Assembly: GCA_046331705.1 (NCBI GenBank)
Contig: JAXLQJ010000011.1
Span: 1-64,000 of the forward strand
Direction of reading: 5' to 3'
Length of the DNA: 64,000 bases
Source: JADJOY01 sp046331705 [NCBI: bacterium]
GTDB taxonomy: Bacteria; JADJOY01
Shown: one piece after another, positions 7,635 through 15,793 of the stretch
Layout: every line of letters begins with the position of its first letter
Numbering within the stretch: the stretch's first letter is position 1
Translations under genes and position numbers: made by a program
Notes under the pieces: model-generated
The model's database searches: none
What the model was told of the DNA's origin: nothing
What the model saw: only the letters and a program-made list of their open reading frames with translations

Positions 7635-9998
7635 TCAGGCGATCACGACTCGTCGGGTGAGCTCGCTCAGCAGCACGTAACCATCCCAGGTGGGGCCGAA
7701 CGCGAGCGCTTGCCCCATGGGTACGACTCGATCGACGCCGTGGGTGGTGAACGTTCTCGCCGCGTGCAGCATCTCGTCACGCGTGAAGCCGACGTAGCCG
7801 AGCGTCTGGTCGTCCGGCTGCACGAGCTCCTCGAGTTGAGCGAGTTCCGTGAGGAAGGCCTCGACGAAGAATCCGCCGCCGACGCGATCACGGCATGCGG
7901 CCAGCTCCTCGAGCCGCGCGCGCACCACGACCGGCTCCGTCGCACGTCTGCCGCTGATCCAGCTCGTCGTCCCGCTGCGGGCCGCGAGCTCGGCGACCTT
8001 GACTCGCTGGTCCATGAGTAGCGCGGGGCGCTCCGGCGCCGGGCGCTGCAACAGCTCGGCGGCCAGCGCCGACCAGAAGGCCCGGCTCGCGGACTCGCAC
8101 TCGGCAAGCGAGCCGACGAAATACACGGTTTGCGGCGACGAGCACGCGAGCTGGTCGAAGAGGTACGCATCGTTTCGGAACGCGTGAGCGATCGGACCGC
8201 GTGCCTCCGTGGTCAGTGCCAGGTAGCGCGCAGCATTCACGACGCACGAGGACAGCTTGTCGGCGAAAGCGACGTCACGAGTCGTCGGCCGGGCTGGCAG
8301 CGCGCGAATGCGCTGGACCGTCTGGTCGCCACCCCAGATCACGCGCGCGTTGGCGACCTGCGAGAGCCAGCCGCTGGTGCGATCGTCGTGGTCGTAGGTC
8401 AGCACCACGTTCCGCTCGCGGATCGGGGCGAGCGGAGACGATTCCAGCAGGCGCGAGATCGCATCGCAGATCGCTGCCACGTGCGGCGGGATCTCGCGTG
8501 AGATCCGAACGACGTTCGCGTTCCCGGCCAGCAGGGCGATCGCCCACGAGTAGAGGAACATCACGTCGACGTTGGATGGCGTCACGTGGAAGACCAGACC
8601 GACCGGCTGGACGATCTCGTCGGGCGAGAGGCTCTGCTCGAAGCGACGCGCCATCGCGTGCACGTGGCTCCGTCGCAGCCAGAAGGCGAGCGCGAGGAGG
8701 TCGGGGCGCATCTGCACGTCCGGGAGTCTGCGGAGCTCTTCGCCGACGGCGTCGAGGAACTCGACGATCAGCGGATCGAACGGTGTCATCGGGCGCCGCG
8801 CCAGGAACCCCGGCGTGCAGAGCGCTTCCACCGCCGGCGCGGTCGCGCGATGCGGGATGAGCTGAAGGACCGTGGCGTCGCGAGCTTCGGGCGCGGGCTC
8901 TGCCCTGGCAGCGTGAACGTCGCTGCACCCCCGCAGCTCGGCGCGCGGCGCGCGCCCGCGGACGACGAAGCGCGTGCCGTATCGTCCACAGGGACAGTCG
9001 TCGACGCCGAGAATCTGGCCGAGGTCCTCGGTGAGAATCGAATGACCCGGGTAGCTCCGCGGAAGGACGCTCGCGGTTTGGATGAGGCCAGTTTCTCCGA
9101 GGTCGGCCACGGACCAGTCGTGCGCGCGACGGATGAGTACGTCGGCGACGTTCGGGGAGTGCAGGAAGCCGTGCTCGCACTCCATGTAGACGCCGCCGAC
9201 TTGCTCGACCATGCCGTAGTAGTCGTGCACGCGCTCGATCCCGAGTTGCTCGGCGAGCGCGTCCTTGAAGCGCCGATTGTCGACGGACTGGTCGGCGAGC
9301 TTCTTCCAGCCGCCGCCGTGGATGAGCACGGCGGCGTGAAGGGGGAGCCGCGCACCGCGTCGCTGAAGCTCGCGATACAGGTGCTGCCAGACCAAGAACG
9401 TGAAGCCGAACACGAAGATCGATTCGCCGGCGTGACGCTGGAGGTAGGTCTCGAGCCCGGCGAGGTCGAGCTGTCCGTGGTCGTCCAAGGCGAAGAACGG
9501 ATCGCGCCCGAAGCTCGAGAACCCGACGATCGCCGCCCCACGAGCCGCCAGCTCGCCGCGAGCCCGCATCACCTCGCGCGAGTCCACGATGATCATCGGT
9601 CGTCGCTTCCAGCCGAGGAAGGCGCTCACCACCGCGGCCAACGCGCGCGTCTGGAGCGTCGCGGTCGCGCGATCGAGGGCGATGCGCGAGGGCTGCTGCG
9701 AGGTGGTCCCGCTCGACGTGAGCGTGCGGACCACGTCCTCCGCCGGGACGCTGCGCAGCTCGAGCGTCTTGAAGAGCCGTGCAGGAAGAAGCGGGATCGC
9801 CGCGAGGCTGGTGGGTGGGAGAGCCGCTTCCGCCGCCAGGCACCGCACGATTCGATCGTAGGCGGCGCAGCGAGTCCGATGGTGCTCCGTCAAACGCGCG
9901 AGCTCGGGGACGAGCAGCGCCCACTTCTCGGCACATCGCAGCGAGTACTGCGGCGCATCGAGAAGCTGGTCGGCCGAGGTCGAGCTAGTCGAGTTCAC
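7635..9998 (-). CDS. LuxE-like acyl-protein synthetase fused to LuxC-like acyl-CoA reductase
   Basis: Single open frame of 787 codons from GTG 9998. Residues ~1-360 match the LuxE family: SSGTTSQQPS adenylate-binding loop, DYYGMVEQVGGVY, and the end CPCGRYG...GRAPRAELRGCSD. Residues ~375-787 match LuxC: LVFHVTPSNVDV, AGNANVVRIS, and the catalytic cysteine C619 in YLFDQLACSSPQ. In the Lux system LuxE activates a fatty acid and LuxC reduces the acyl group to an aldehyde with NADPH. No stop codon lies between the two halves. A separate luxC start at ATG 8789 (384 residues) is possible. However, the segment before it (APAVEALCTPGFLARRP) also looks like LuxC N-terminus, so a true fusion is favoured. 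The GTG start overlaps the natural end of the ligase gene. Confidence 0.75.
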   Translation of the reverse strand: MNSTSSTSADQLLDAPQYSLRCAEKWALLVPELARLTEHHRTRCAAYDRIVRCLAAEAALPPTSLAAIPLLPARLFKTLELRSVPAEDVVRTLTSSGTTSQQPSRIALDRATATLQTRALAAVVSAFLGWKRRPMIIVDSREVMRARGELAARGAAIVGFSSFGRDPFFALDDHGQLDLAGLETYLQRHAGESIFVFGFTFLVWQHLYRELQRRGARLPLHAAVLIHGGGWKKLADQSVDNRRFKDALAEQLGIERVHDYYGMVEQVGGVYMECEHGFLHSPNVADVLIRRAHDWSVADLGETGLIQTASVLPRSYPGHSILTEDLGQILGVDDCPCGRYGTRFVVRGRAPRAELRGCSDVHAARAEPAPEARDATVLQLIPHRATAPAVEALCTPGFLARRPMTPFDPLIVEFLDAVGEELRRLPDVQMRPDLLALAFWLRRSHVHAMARRFEQSLSPDEIVQPVGLVFHVTPSNVDVMFLYSWAIALLAGNANVVRISREIPPHVAAICDAISRLLESSPLAPIRERNVVLTYDHDDRTSGWLSQVANARVIWGGDQTVQRIRALPARPTTRDVAFADKLSSCVVNAARYLALTTEARGPIAHAFRNDAYLFDQLACSSPQTVYFVGSLAECESASRAFWSALAAELLQRPAPERPALLMDQRVKVAELAARSGTTSWISGRRATEPVVVRARLEELAACRDRVGGGFFVEAFLTELAQLEELVQPDDQTLGYVGFTRDEMLHAARTFTTHGVDRVVPMGQALAFGPTWDGYVLLSELTRRVVIA

Positions 9999-11405
9999 GC
10001 GTGATCGCCGCGTAGTCCTTCTTGCCGGAAGATTGTGCGGCAGCGCGATCATGCCATGCGCATGCACCACCGAGTGATGGATCTTGTAGAGGGCCACGAC
10101 GCGCTGCCGAGCCGTGGCCACGTCGGCGGGGTCGTCCGACTCGACGACGACGTGGAGGTCGTCGTCCTTGCCGACGCACGCGACCGGGCGCCCGAGCGCC
10201 GCCTCGAGCATCTTCTCGACGTCGTCCAGGTTGACGCGCAAGCCGAAGAGCTTCACGAACCGCGCGCGGCGACCCGTGACGTAGAAGAACCCCTCCGCGT
10301 CTCGATACCCGAGATCGCCGGTGCGGAGCCGGCCCGCGAGCTCGTCGCCATTCGCCAGCGCTTCCCGCGAATGCGCGTATCCGAGCATCACGTTGGGGCC
10401 CTCGTAGACCAGCTCGCCGACCTCGTGCGGGTCGAGCGCGTCGCCGGATTCCGACTCGATTCGAAGTCGTCCGCCGGGAATGGCGATCCCCACGGAGCCG
10501 AGCTTGTCGTGAATGCGCTCGCACGGGAGATACGAGATCCGCGCCGTGGCTTCCGTCTGTCCGTACATCACCACGAGGCGCAGCGCTCGGAGCCGCGCCA
10601 CCTCGGCGAGGCGCCGCATCTTGTCGGGAGGCATGCGTCCGCCCGCTTGCGTGAGCGTGCGCAACGACGGCAGCTGCATGCGCTCGAAGCGGAGCTTCTC
10701 GAGCAGCGCATACGAGAACGGGACGCCGGCGAACGACGTGCACTTGCGCGTCGTGAACGCCGACCAGAAGTCTTGCGTCACGACCGAGGCGTTGGTGCAC
10801 GCGAGGCTTGCGCCCGCGAGCAGATGGCTGTTCACGACCGACAGGCCGTACGAATAACTGAGTGGAAGGCTCGTGATCGCGGTCTCCTCCGGCGTGATCC
10901 CGAGGTACTCGACGATCGCTTCCGCGTTCGACTGGACGTTCCGATAGGACAGCCTGGCGAACTTCGGGCTGCCCGTGCTGCCGGACGTCGATAGCAGCAC
11001 CGCCGTGGCCGGATCGATGTGCGATTCGCAGGGCCGGAGGGCCCGCGCGATCGCGAGTCCAGCGACTGGCTCGATCGCCTCGTATCCCTCGGGCACCCGT
11101 TCGCGATCGACGTCGACGATCCATTCGGGCGCATAGAGCGTGATCAGCCGCGCCTTGAGCGACGCGTCCGTAGCGGCGTTGACGAGCATCACCGCGTGGC
11201 CCGCGCGCAGGCCCGCGAGGTACGCCGTCAGGCTGGGCACGCTGTTGTCGCCGAACAGCGTCAGCAATCGCTTGCCGTCCGAGCGAATGCGACGCTCGAC
11301 GGCCGTCACCTGCTCGAGGAGCTCGGCGTACGTCCGTGGGGCTTGCTCGGCCCCCTCCGTGAGGATGGCGCGCCCGTCGGCGCTACGCTCGAGCTCCCAG
11401 AACAT
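9985..11405 (-). CDS. AMP-dependent acyl ligase, frame disrupted near its 3' end
   Basis: ANL-superfamily adenylating enzyme, start ATG 11405 overlapping the SDR stop (ATGA). Core motifs are present: LLSTSGSTGSPKFARLSY (P-loop), VVMYGQTEATARISYLP (A5-like), and LRTGDLGYRDAEGFFYVTGR (A7/A8). The final catalytic-lysine motif SSGKKDYAAITRELD, followed by a stop at 9985, is readable only after a one-base shift near 10016-10024. Without that shift the frame runs on into the LuxE-like gene. A natural ligase of ~473 residues ending at 9985 is therefore the likely ancestral product. With the neighbouring carrier protein, it probably loads a carboxylic acid onto ACP or CoA. The indel may be a sequencing error or a real mutation. 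Confidence 0.75.
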
Positions 11406-12163
11406 CAGATGAGCATGCCGCCGTCGACGCCGAGAATCTGGCCCGTCACGTAACTCGAGGCGTCGGACGCGAAGAAGAGCGCGGCGTTCGCGACGTCGTC
11501 CGGCGTCCCCACGCGCCCCATCCGTATGCTGCGAACCCGCTCCGCGGCGCTCTCCGGCGACACCGAGCGCGTCATGTCCGTGTCGATGACTCCCGGCGCG
11601 ATGGCGTTGACGCGGATGTTCGTGGCGGCGAGCTCCTTCGCAGTCGAGGTGGTGAGCCCGATGACGGCGGCCTTCGACGCACTGTAGACCGACTGGCCGG
11701 CGCTTCCGACGCGTCCGAGGATCGAGGTGAGATTGATGATCGAGCCGCCGCGATTCCGTGCCATGAGCCGCGCGCCGTATTGCATGTTGAGGATCACGCC
11801 GGTGACGTTCACCCGAAAGAGCCTCGCGATGTGATCGGGCGTGACCATGCCGAGGACGCTGTCCTCCAGGATCCCGGCATTGTTCACCAGCACGTCGAGC
11901 CGCTTGTATCGCTTGAAGATCGCCGCATGGGCGTCGCGGACCGCCTCGGGCGAGCCGACGTCGAACGGGAATGCATCCGGGGCGGCTGCGCCAACGGCCT
12001 GAAGCTCGGCCAGACGCTGCTCGAGAAGCTCGGAAGGCGCGTGCCCGTTCAGCAACACGGTCGCACCGTGCTGGGCCAACGAGCGCGCGATCGCCCAACC
12101 GATCCCGCGCGTGGAGCCCGTGACGAGCGCGATCTTACCCGTCAGCATCGAATTCGATTCCAT
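11405..12163 (-). CDS. SDR-family reductase, FabG-like
   Basis: Classical short-chain dehydrogenase/reductase of 252 residues. It shows the cofactor motif TGSTRGIGWAIA, LVNNAGI, and the catalytic pair Y160/K164 in VYSASKAAVIGL. The end YVTGQILGVDGGMLI is typical of FabG-type 3-oxoacyl-ACP reductases. It follows the carrier-protein gene with a 29-base overlap (or 14 if ATG 12148 is used) and overlaps the ligase start. Co-translation with an ACP suggests it reduces a carrier-bound ketone, or the aldehyde produced by the LuxC-like partner. The substrate is not known. Confidence 0.88.
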   Translation of the reverse strand: MESNSMLTGKIALVTGSTRGIGWAIARSLAQHGATVLLNGHAPSELLEQRLAELQAVGAAAPDAFPFDVGSPEAVRDAHAAIFKRYKRLDVLVNNAGILEDSVLGMVTPDHIARLFRVNVTGVILNMQYGARLMARNRGGSIINLTSILGRVGSAGQSVYSASKAAVIGLTTSTAKELAATNIRVNAIAPGVIDTDMTRSVSPESAAERVRSIRMGRVGTPDDVANAALFFASDASSYVTGQILGVDGGMLI

Positions 12164-12386
12164 GCCGGCCGAGGATCTCCTTGGCTTTCGCCACGCTGCT
12201 CATCTCGATGACGTCGTTGGTCTCGAGCATGACGTCGAACTCGCGCTCGATCGCGGTGATCAGCGCCATGTGCGCCATCGAATCCCAACCCGGGTTGCCA
12301 TACGTCAACGTGTCCAGGTCTCGCGAGGCGGGGTCGAGCCCGAGACCTTCGGCGAACGCTCGCTGCAATCGCGCTGCATTGTCCAT
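12135..12386 (-). CDS. acyl carrier protein-like
   Basis: Small acidic protein of 83 residues starting at MDNAARLQRAF. The phosphopantetheine attachment serine is S36 in NPGWDSMAHM, followed by the helix IEREFDVMLETNDVIEM, as in acyl carrier proteins. A specialised ACP beside an AMP ligase, an SDR and LuxE/LuxC-like genes suggests that an acyl chain is loaded, modified and delivered within one dedicated unit. It is the first gene of the minus-strand operon. The longer open frame upstream is arginine-rich and lacks similarity to a carrier domain, so it is excluded. Confidence 0.85.
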   Translation of the reverse strand: MDNAARLQRAFAEGLGLDPASRDLDTLTYGNPGWDSMAHMALITAIEREFDVMLETNDVIEMSSVAKAKEILGRHGIEFDADG

Positions 12387-12670
12387 GTCGTTTCGACTCT
12401 CTCGTGAGCCCGCGCCACGCGACGCAGCATGGTCCATCGCGGAACGCCCGCAGTCTGGCTGCAGCGACGAGCACTGGGGAGAGCGCCGCGTGGCGCCAGC
12501 AGGACCCGTGATCGTGCTAAACACAGCTTCGCTGCGATCGTCACCGACGGGATTCGACGGTTGCCGGTGGTGTGGTCGGCAGCGGCGTCCTGCGCCGAGC
12601 CGGCCCATCGTGGGATGGATTCGCGGCGTCGCCCTCGTCGCAGCGCCCCCGACATCACCTCCGAGGCCCC
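12387..12670. other. divergent intergenic region
   Basis: This 284-base gap separates the minus-strand ACP operon from the plus-strand glycosyltransferase. It must hold both promoters if both are locally transcribed. No convincing -35/-10 pair, operator or hairpin was recognised by eye. Confidence 0.4.
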
Positions 12671-13639
12671 ATGCTCTCCTACGTCCTCACCACCCGCAAC
12701 AAGCTCAAGAGCCTGCGGCTGCTCCTCGACGAGCTGGTGGCCGACCGGCGAGCGGACGAGGAGATCGTGGCGGTCGACGCGGGGAGCTCGGACGGAACGC
12801 AGGAGTACCTGAAGGAGCTTGCTGCCGCGGGGGCGATCTCGACGTGGGTCTCGGAACCCGACAAGGGCGAGTCGCACGGCTACAACAAGGCCCTGTTGCT
12901 CTCGCGCGGCGCCATCGTCAAGCCGATCACCGACGACGACGTGTTCGACTGGAGCGTGGTCCGCGCGTGCGCTCGATTCATGGCCGAGCACCCGGAGGTG
13001 GATGCGCTGGGCGGGAACATCGGGCGGGTCTCCACCACCGACGAGGGGCCGCTGGCGTTCGCCGCCGGCAACGAGGACACCTATCTACGGTACTGGCGCG
13101 GCGAGTGTCCGCGGGCGAGCTTCAACGGGATCCCGTTGATGTTGCGGCGATCGAGCTTGCCGCTCTTGGGTCTCTTCCACGTCGGCTGTCACGCGGTCGA
13201 CCACGAGTACACGCTGCGCATCACGGGTCTCGCGACGGTGGCGTGGTGCACGGCGATGGTCGGTGTCCACATCGAGAACGCGGGGAGCAAGCTCCAGACG
13301 GGTTCGCCCACCCGGGCGCTGGTCGCCGAGAAGCAGCGTCTCGACGACTTCTACGACTGGCATCCCGATCCGCCCCCCAAGCAGCCGGGTATCGTGGCGC
13401 GCTTGCGGGGCAGGCGACCGGCCGGGCAGTGGTACCAGGTGGATCCCGCCGAGCTTCCCGTCCACGTCCCGCCGCTGCCGGAGCGGGTTCCGTTCGAGAC
13501 GCGTTACGCCGAGGCTCGCGCCTGGCTGGCAGCCGAGAACGCCACGCGGGCGATCGAGTTCCTGGTGCCTCCGGGAAAGCGCCATCGGCTCGCGCCCACC
13601 GCCGGCACGGAATCGGTGAAAGACCCGATCGCTGGCTGA
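12671..13639 (+). CDS. family 2 glycosyltransferase
   Basis: GT-A fold glycosyltransferase of 322 residues. The start at ATG 12671 gives MLSYVLTTRNKLKSL, the normal GT2 beginning. VDAGSSDGTQEYL is the nucleotide-binding loop, GYNKALLLSRG the usual helix, and ITDDDVF supplies the DxD-like metal ligands. The C-terminal ~100 residues are proline- and arginine-rich without recognised motifs. It probably adds one sugar during repeat-unit assembly on the cytoplasmic face. Confidence 0.87.
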   Translation: MLSYVLTTRNKLKSLRLLLDELVADRRADEEIVAVDAGSSDGTQEYLKELAAAGAISTWVSEPDKGESHGYNKALLLSRGAIVKPITDDDVFDWSVVRACARFMAEHPEVDALGGNIGRVSTTDEGPLAFAAGNEDTYLRYWRGECPRASFNGIPLMLRRSSLPLLGLFHVGCHAVDHEYTLRITGLATVAWCTAMVGVHIENAGSKLQTGSPTRALVAEKQRLDDFYDWHPDPPPKQPGIVARLRGRRPAGQWYQVDPAELPVHVPPLPERVPFETRYAEARAWLAAENATRAIEFLVPPGKRHRLAPTAGTESVKDPIAG

Positions 13640-13654
13640 CGATTCGAGCGCGCC

Positions 13655-14728
13655 GTGGCTTTCGACGACTCGCGCGTCTTCTTCGTCGGGCAGCGCATCA
13701 CCAACCACAGCGATCACTCCGGGTACGACCGGCTGATCGATCAGTTCCCCGGCAGCCGCGGCGTGGAGCCGCTCGCGTGGCTTCCGGCCAAGGTGCTGGT
13801 GCTGCAGGCGTACCGGCGGGTTCTGGATCGCCGCCGTCCGCTCTCGTGGTACTGCGGCCGGGACGCGTTGCGGGAAGCCGCGGTGGCGATCGAGCGTGTT
13901 CGGCGTCGCGGTTCCGTTTTCCATTTCTTCTATGCCGAGAGCAGTCTCTGGCTCACGTCCGCCGTGCACCGCGGTCGGCGGAACCGGATCGTGGCGTCGT
14001 TCCACGGCCCCCCGAGCGTGCTCCACGCCATCGAGCATCGTCGCTTCGTGCGGAATCTCGACGCGGCCATCGCCCTCGGCCGGCGGCAGCGCGCGTTCCT
14101 CGCCGAGCGGATCGGCGACGAGCGAGCGCATTTCATTCCCTACGGCGTGGATGCGAGCTACTTCACGCCCGCCGACGGCGATGGCGAACGGGCGCCAGCG
14201 GAACGCCCACGACTGCTCTTCGTGGGTCATTACCTGCGCGATTTCCAGACCCTCGAGGGCGTGGTGCGTGCGCTCCTCGAGCGCGCGCCGGCGGCGCGGC
14301 GCCCCGAGATCACGCTGGTCACGGATGCCGCGAGCGTCCCGAACGTGAGCGCGCTGGCTGGTGTCCGGGTGGCGACCGGTCTCCCCGAGGTGGAGCTGCG
14401 GGCGCTCTATCGTCAGGCGGATCTGCTGCTGCTGCCGCTCGCCGATTGTGTCGCGAACACCGCGATCCTCGAATCGCTCGCCTGCGGGACACCCGTCGTC
14501 GCCAGCGACGTGGGCGACGTGGGCGATTACGTGACGGCGGATTGCGGCCGCCTGGTGCCGGGCAGCGCCATCGATGCGTGGCTGGAGGCGATCGAGACGC
14601 TGCTCACCGATCGCGCGCTGCTGTTGCGGATGCGCGCCTCGGCGCGGGCGCGCGGCGAGGCGCTGTCCTGGGTCTCGGTGGGGGCCCAGGTCCGCTCGCT
14701 CTACGAGTCGCTCTTCACTGGCGCCTGA
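13655..14728 (+). CDS. family 4-type glycosyltransferase
   Basis: GT-B fold enzyme of 357 residues with a GTG start 15 bases after the previous stop. The C-terminal donor domain shows PRLLFVGHYLRDFQTLEG, then LLLPLADCVANTAILESLACGTPVVASDVG, in which a glutamate contacts the donor ribose. The N-terminal half is less conserved but has IVASFHGPPSVLH. It forms a pair with the GT2 gene. Its 3' end overlaps the 3' end of the convergent SGNH-type gene by 28 bases. Confidence 0.84.
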   Translation: MAFDDSRVFFVGQRITNHSDHSGYDRLIDQFPGSRGVEPLAWLPAKVLVLQAYRRVLDRRRPLSWYCGRDALREAAVAIERVRRRGSVFHFFYAESSLWLTSAVHRGRRNRIVASFHGPPSVLHAIEHRRFVRNLDAAIALGRRQRAFLAERIGDERAHFIPYGVDASYFTPADGDGERAPAERPRLLFVGHYLRDFQTLEGVVRALLERAPAARRPEITLVTDAASVPNVSALAGVRVATGLPEVELRALYRQADLLLLPLADCVANTAILESLACGTPVVASDVGDVGDYVTADCGRLVPGSAIDAWLEAIETLLTDRALLLRMRASARARGEALSWVSVGAQVRSLYESLFTGA

Positions 14729-15768
14729 TGGGTCGAGCCGATCCACGTGCGCGCGAGCGCCTCGGTGTAGGCCGGCGCCCGCGAGGCGGCGAGGTGCCAG
14801 AGGTCCGGAAAGTCGTCGTCTGGGAACGAGGCGACGGGATCGAGCACGGTGAGTCCACGCGCGCGAGCCCACCGCTGGAAGCCGGCGCGGGCCGCCGGCA
14901 GGTCGTAGGCGCGCCGGAACACGTTTGCGAGCGGAGTCTCGAAGAACACGACGTCGCCACCAGCCGCCTGGACCATCGACACGAGGTCGGCGAGCACTTG
15001 CCGATCCCAGTCCACCAGGTAATCCGCCTCGCGCACTTGCTCGGCCGCGTGCTGCGCGAGGGCGCGCGCCCGCGCGACGCTCTCGTCGCGCTGATCGATG
15101 CCGCCCGTTGCGCGCAGATCCGCGCCGGCTTTCGCGACGGACGCCGGTTCCAGGGGCTCGAGGCGTTTCACGACGTCGGTCTCGAGGAGGTCGAGAAACC
15201 GTTGCCGCAACGCCTCGCGTCGCGTGAGCAGCTGAATCGGGTCCAGGAAATGCCGAAGCGTGATCTGGGCCTTGGTCTCCGCGGGCTCGCCCGATCGCCA
15301 CAGCGCGGGTAGATCGCGCGTCCGCACCACGTCGAGGAGGATCTGGGGTTGGTCGGGGTGTACCCAGCCGGCACCGCGCCAGGTCGCCGGGGCGGGCACG
15401 CCGCCGGTCAGCTCGACGAAGCAATGGAAGGGTGCGCCGGTGGAGGTGCGACTCGCGAGCCAGTTGCGGACTCCGAGCGTGTGCTCGATCGGCGTCGAGT
15501 AGCCCTGGCCGAGGTTCCGCACGCGCGCCGGCTTGCCGGTCAGCTCGGCGATCGTGCGACGGAAGGTCGCGGAGTCCACTGCGGCAGCGACGCGCGAGGA
15601 ACCGAGGAACAGCACCTCGGCCGGCTTGCCTTCGAGGCCGTGGTACCACTCGGTGTGCGGCGGCAACGCGCGCCGGGCGATGGATTCGGCACCCGCGAAG
15701 CCGAGGAGCGGCACGAGCAGCCACAGCGCTCGGGACAGCCGCGCTCGCCGTTCGGTGCTCGACCTCAT
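14701..15768 (-). CDS. AlgJ/AlgX-like SGNH-fold protein, partner of MBOAT
   Basis: Protein of 355 residues with an N-terminal membrane anchor (residues ~12-28) and a periplasmic part. EVLFLGSSRVAAAV carries the nucleophile region (GSS at 56-58), and FPDLWHLAASRAP near the C-terminus has a DxxH arrangement. These are the expected features of the SGNH-like proteins that act beside MBOAT proteins such as AlgI. Such pairs transfer acyl (usually acetyl) groups onto polysaccharides in the periplasm. The MBOAT gene is immediately upstream in the same operon, 25 bases away. Confidence 0.75.
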   Translation of the reverse strand: MRSSTERRARLSRALWLLVPLLGFAGAESIARRALPPHTEWYHGLEGKPAEVLFLGSSRVAAAVDSATFRRTIAELTGKPARVRNLGQGYSTPIEHTLGVRNWLASRTSTGAPFHCFVELTGGVPAPATWRGAGWVHPDQPQILLDVVRTRDLPALWRSGEPAETKAQITLRHFLDPIQLLTRREALRQRFLDLLETDVVKRLEPLEPASVAKAGADLRATGGIDQRDESVARARALAQHAAEQVREADYLVDWDRQVLADLVSMVQAAGGDVVFFETPLANVFRRAYDLPAARAGFQRWARARGLTVLDPVASFPDDDFPDLWHLAASRAPAYTEALARTWIGSTHQAPVKSDS

Positions 15769-15793
15769 GGGGATGCGCCTCGCGACTCGCGGC

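Noticed and set aside
7635-12098. A single 1487-residue minus-strand frame
   Set aside because: Its first ~230 residues are an out-of-frame reading of the SDR gene; the rest is the disrupted ligase plus LuxE/LuxC, reported separately.
12181-15312. 1043-residue plus-strand frame
   Set aside because: Low-complexity alternative frame spanning several true genes on both strands.
13085-15724. 879-residue minus-strand frame
   Set aside because: Arginine/alanine-rich shadow of the two plus-strand glycosyltransferases and of the SGNH gene in another frame.
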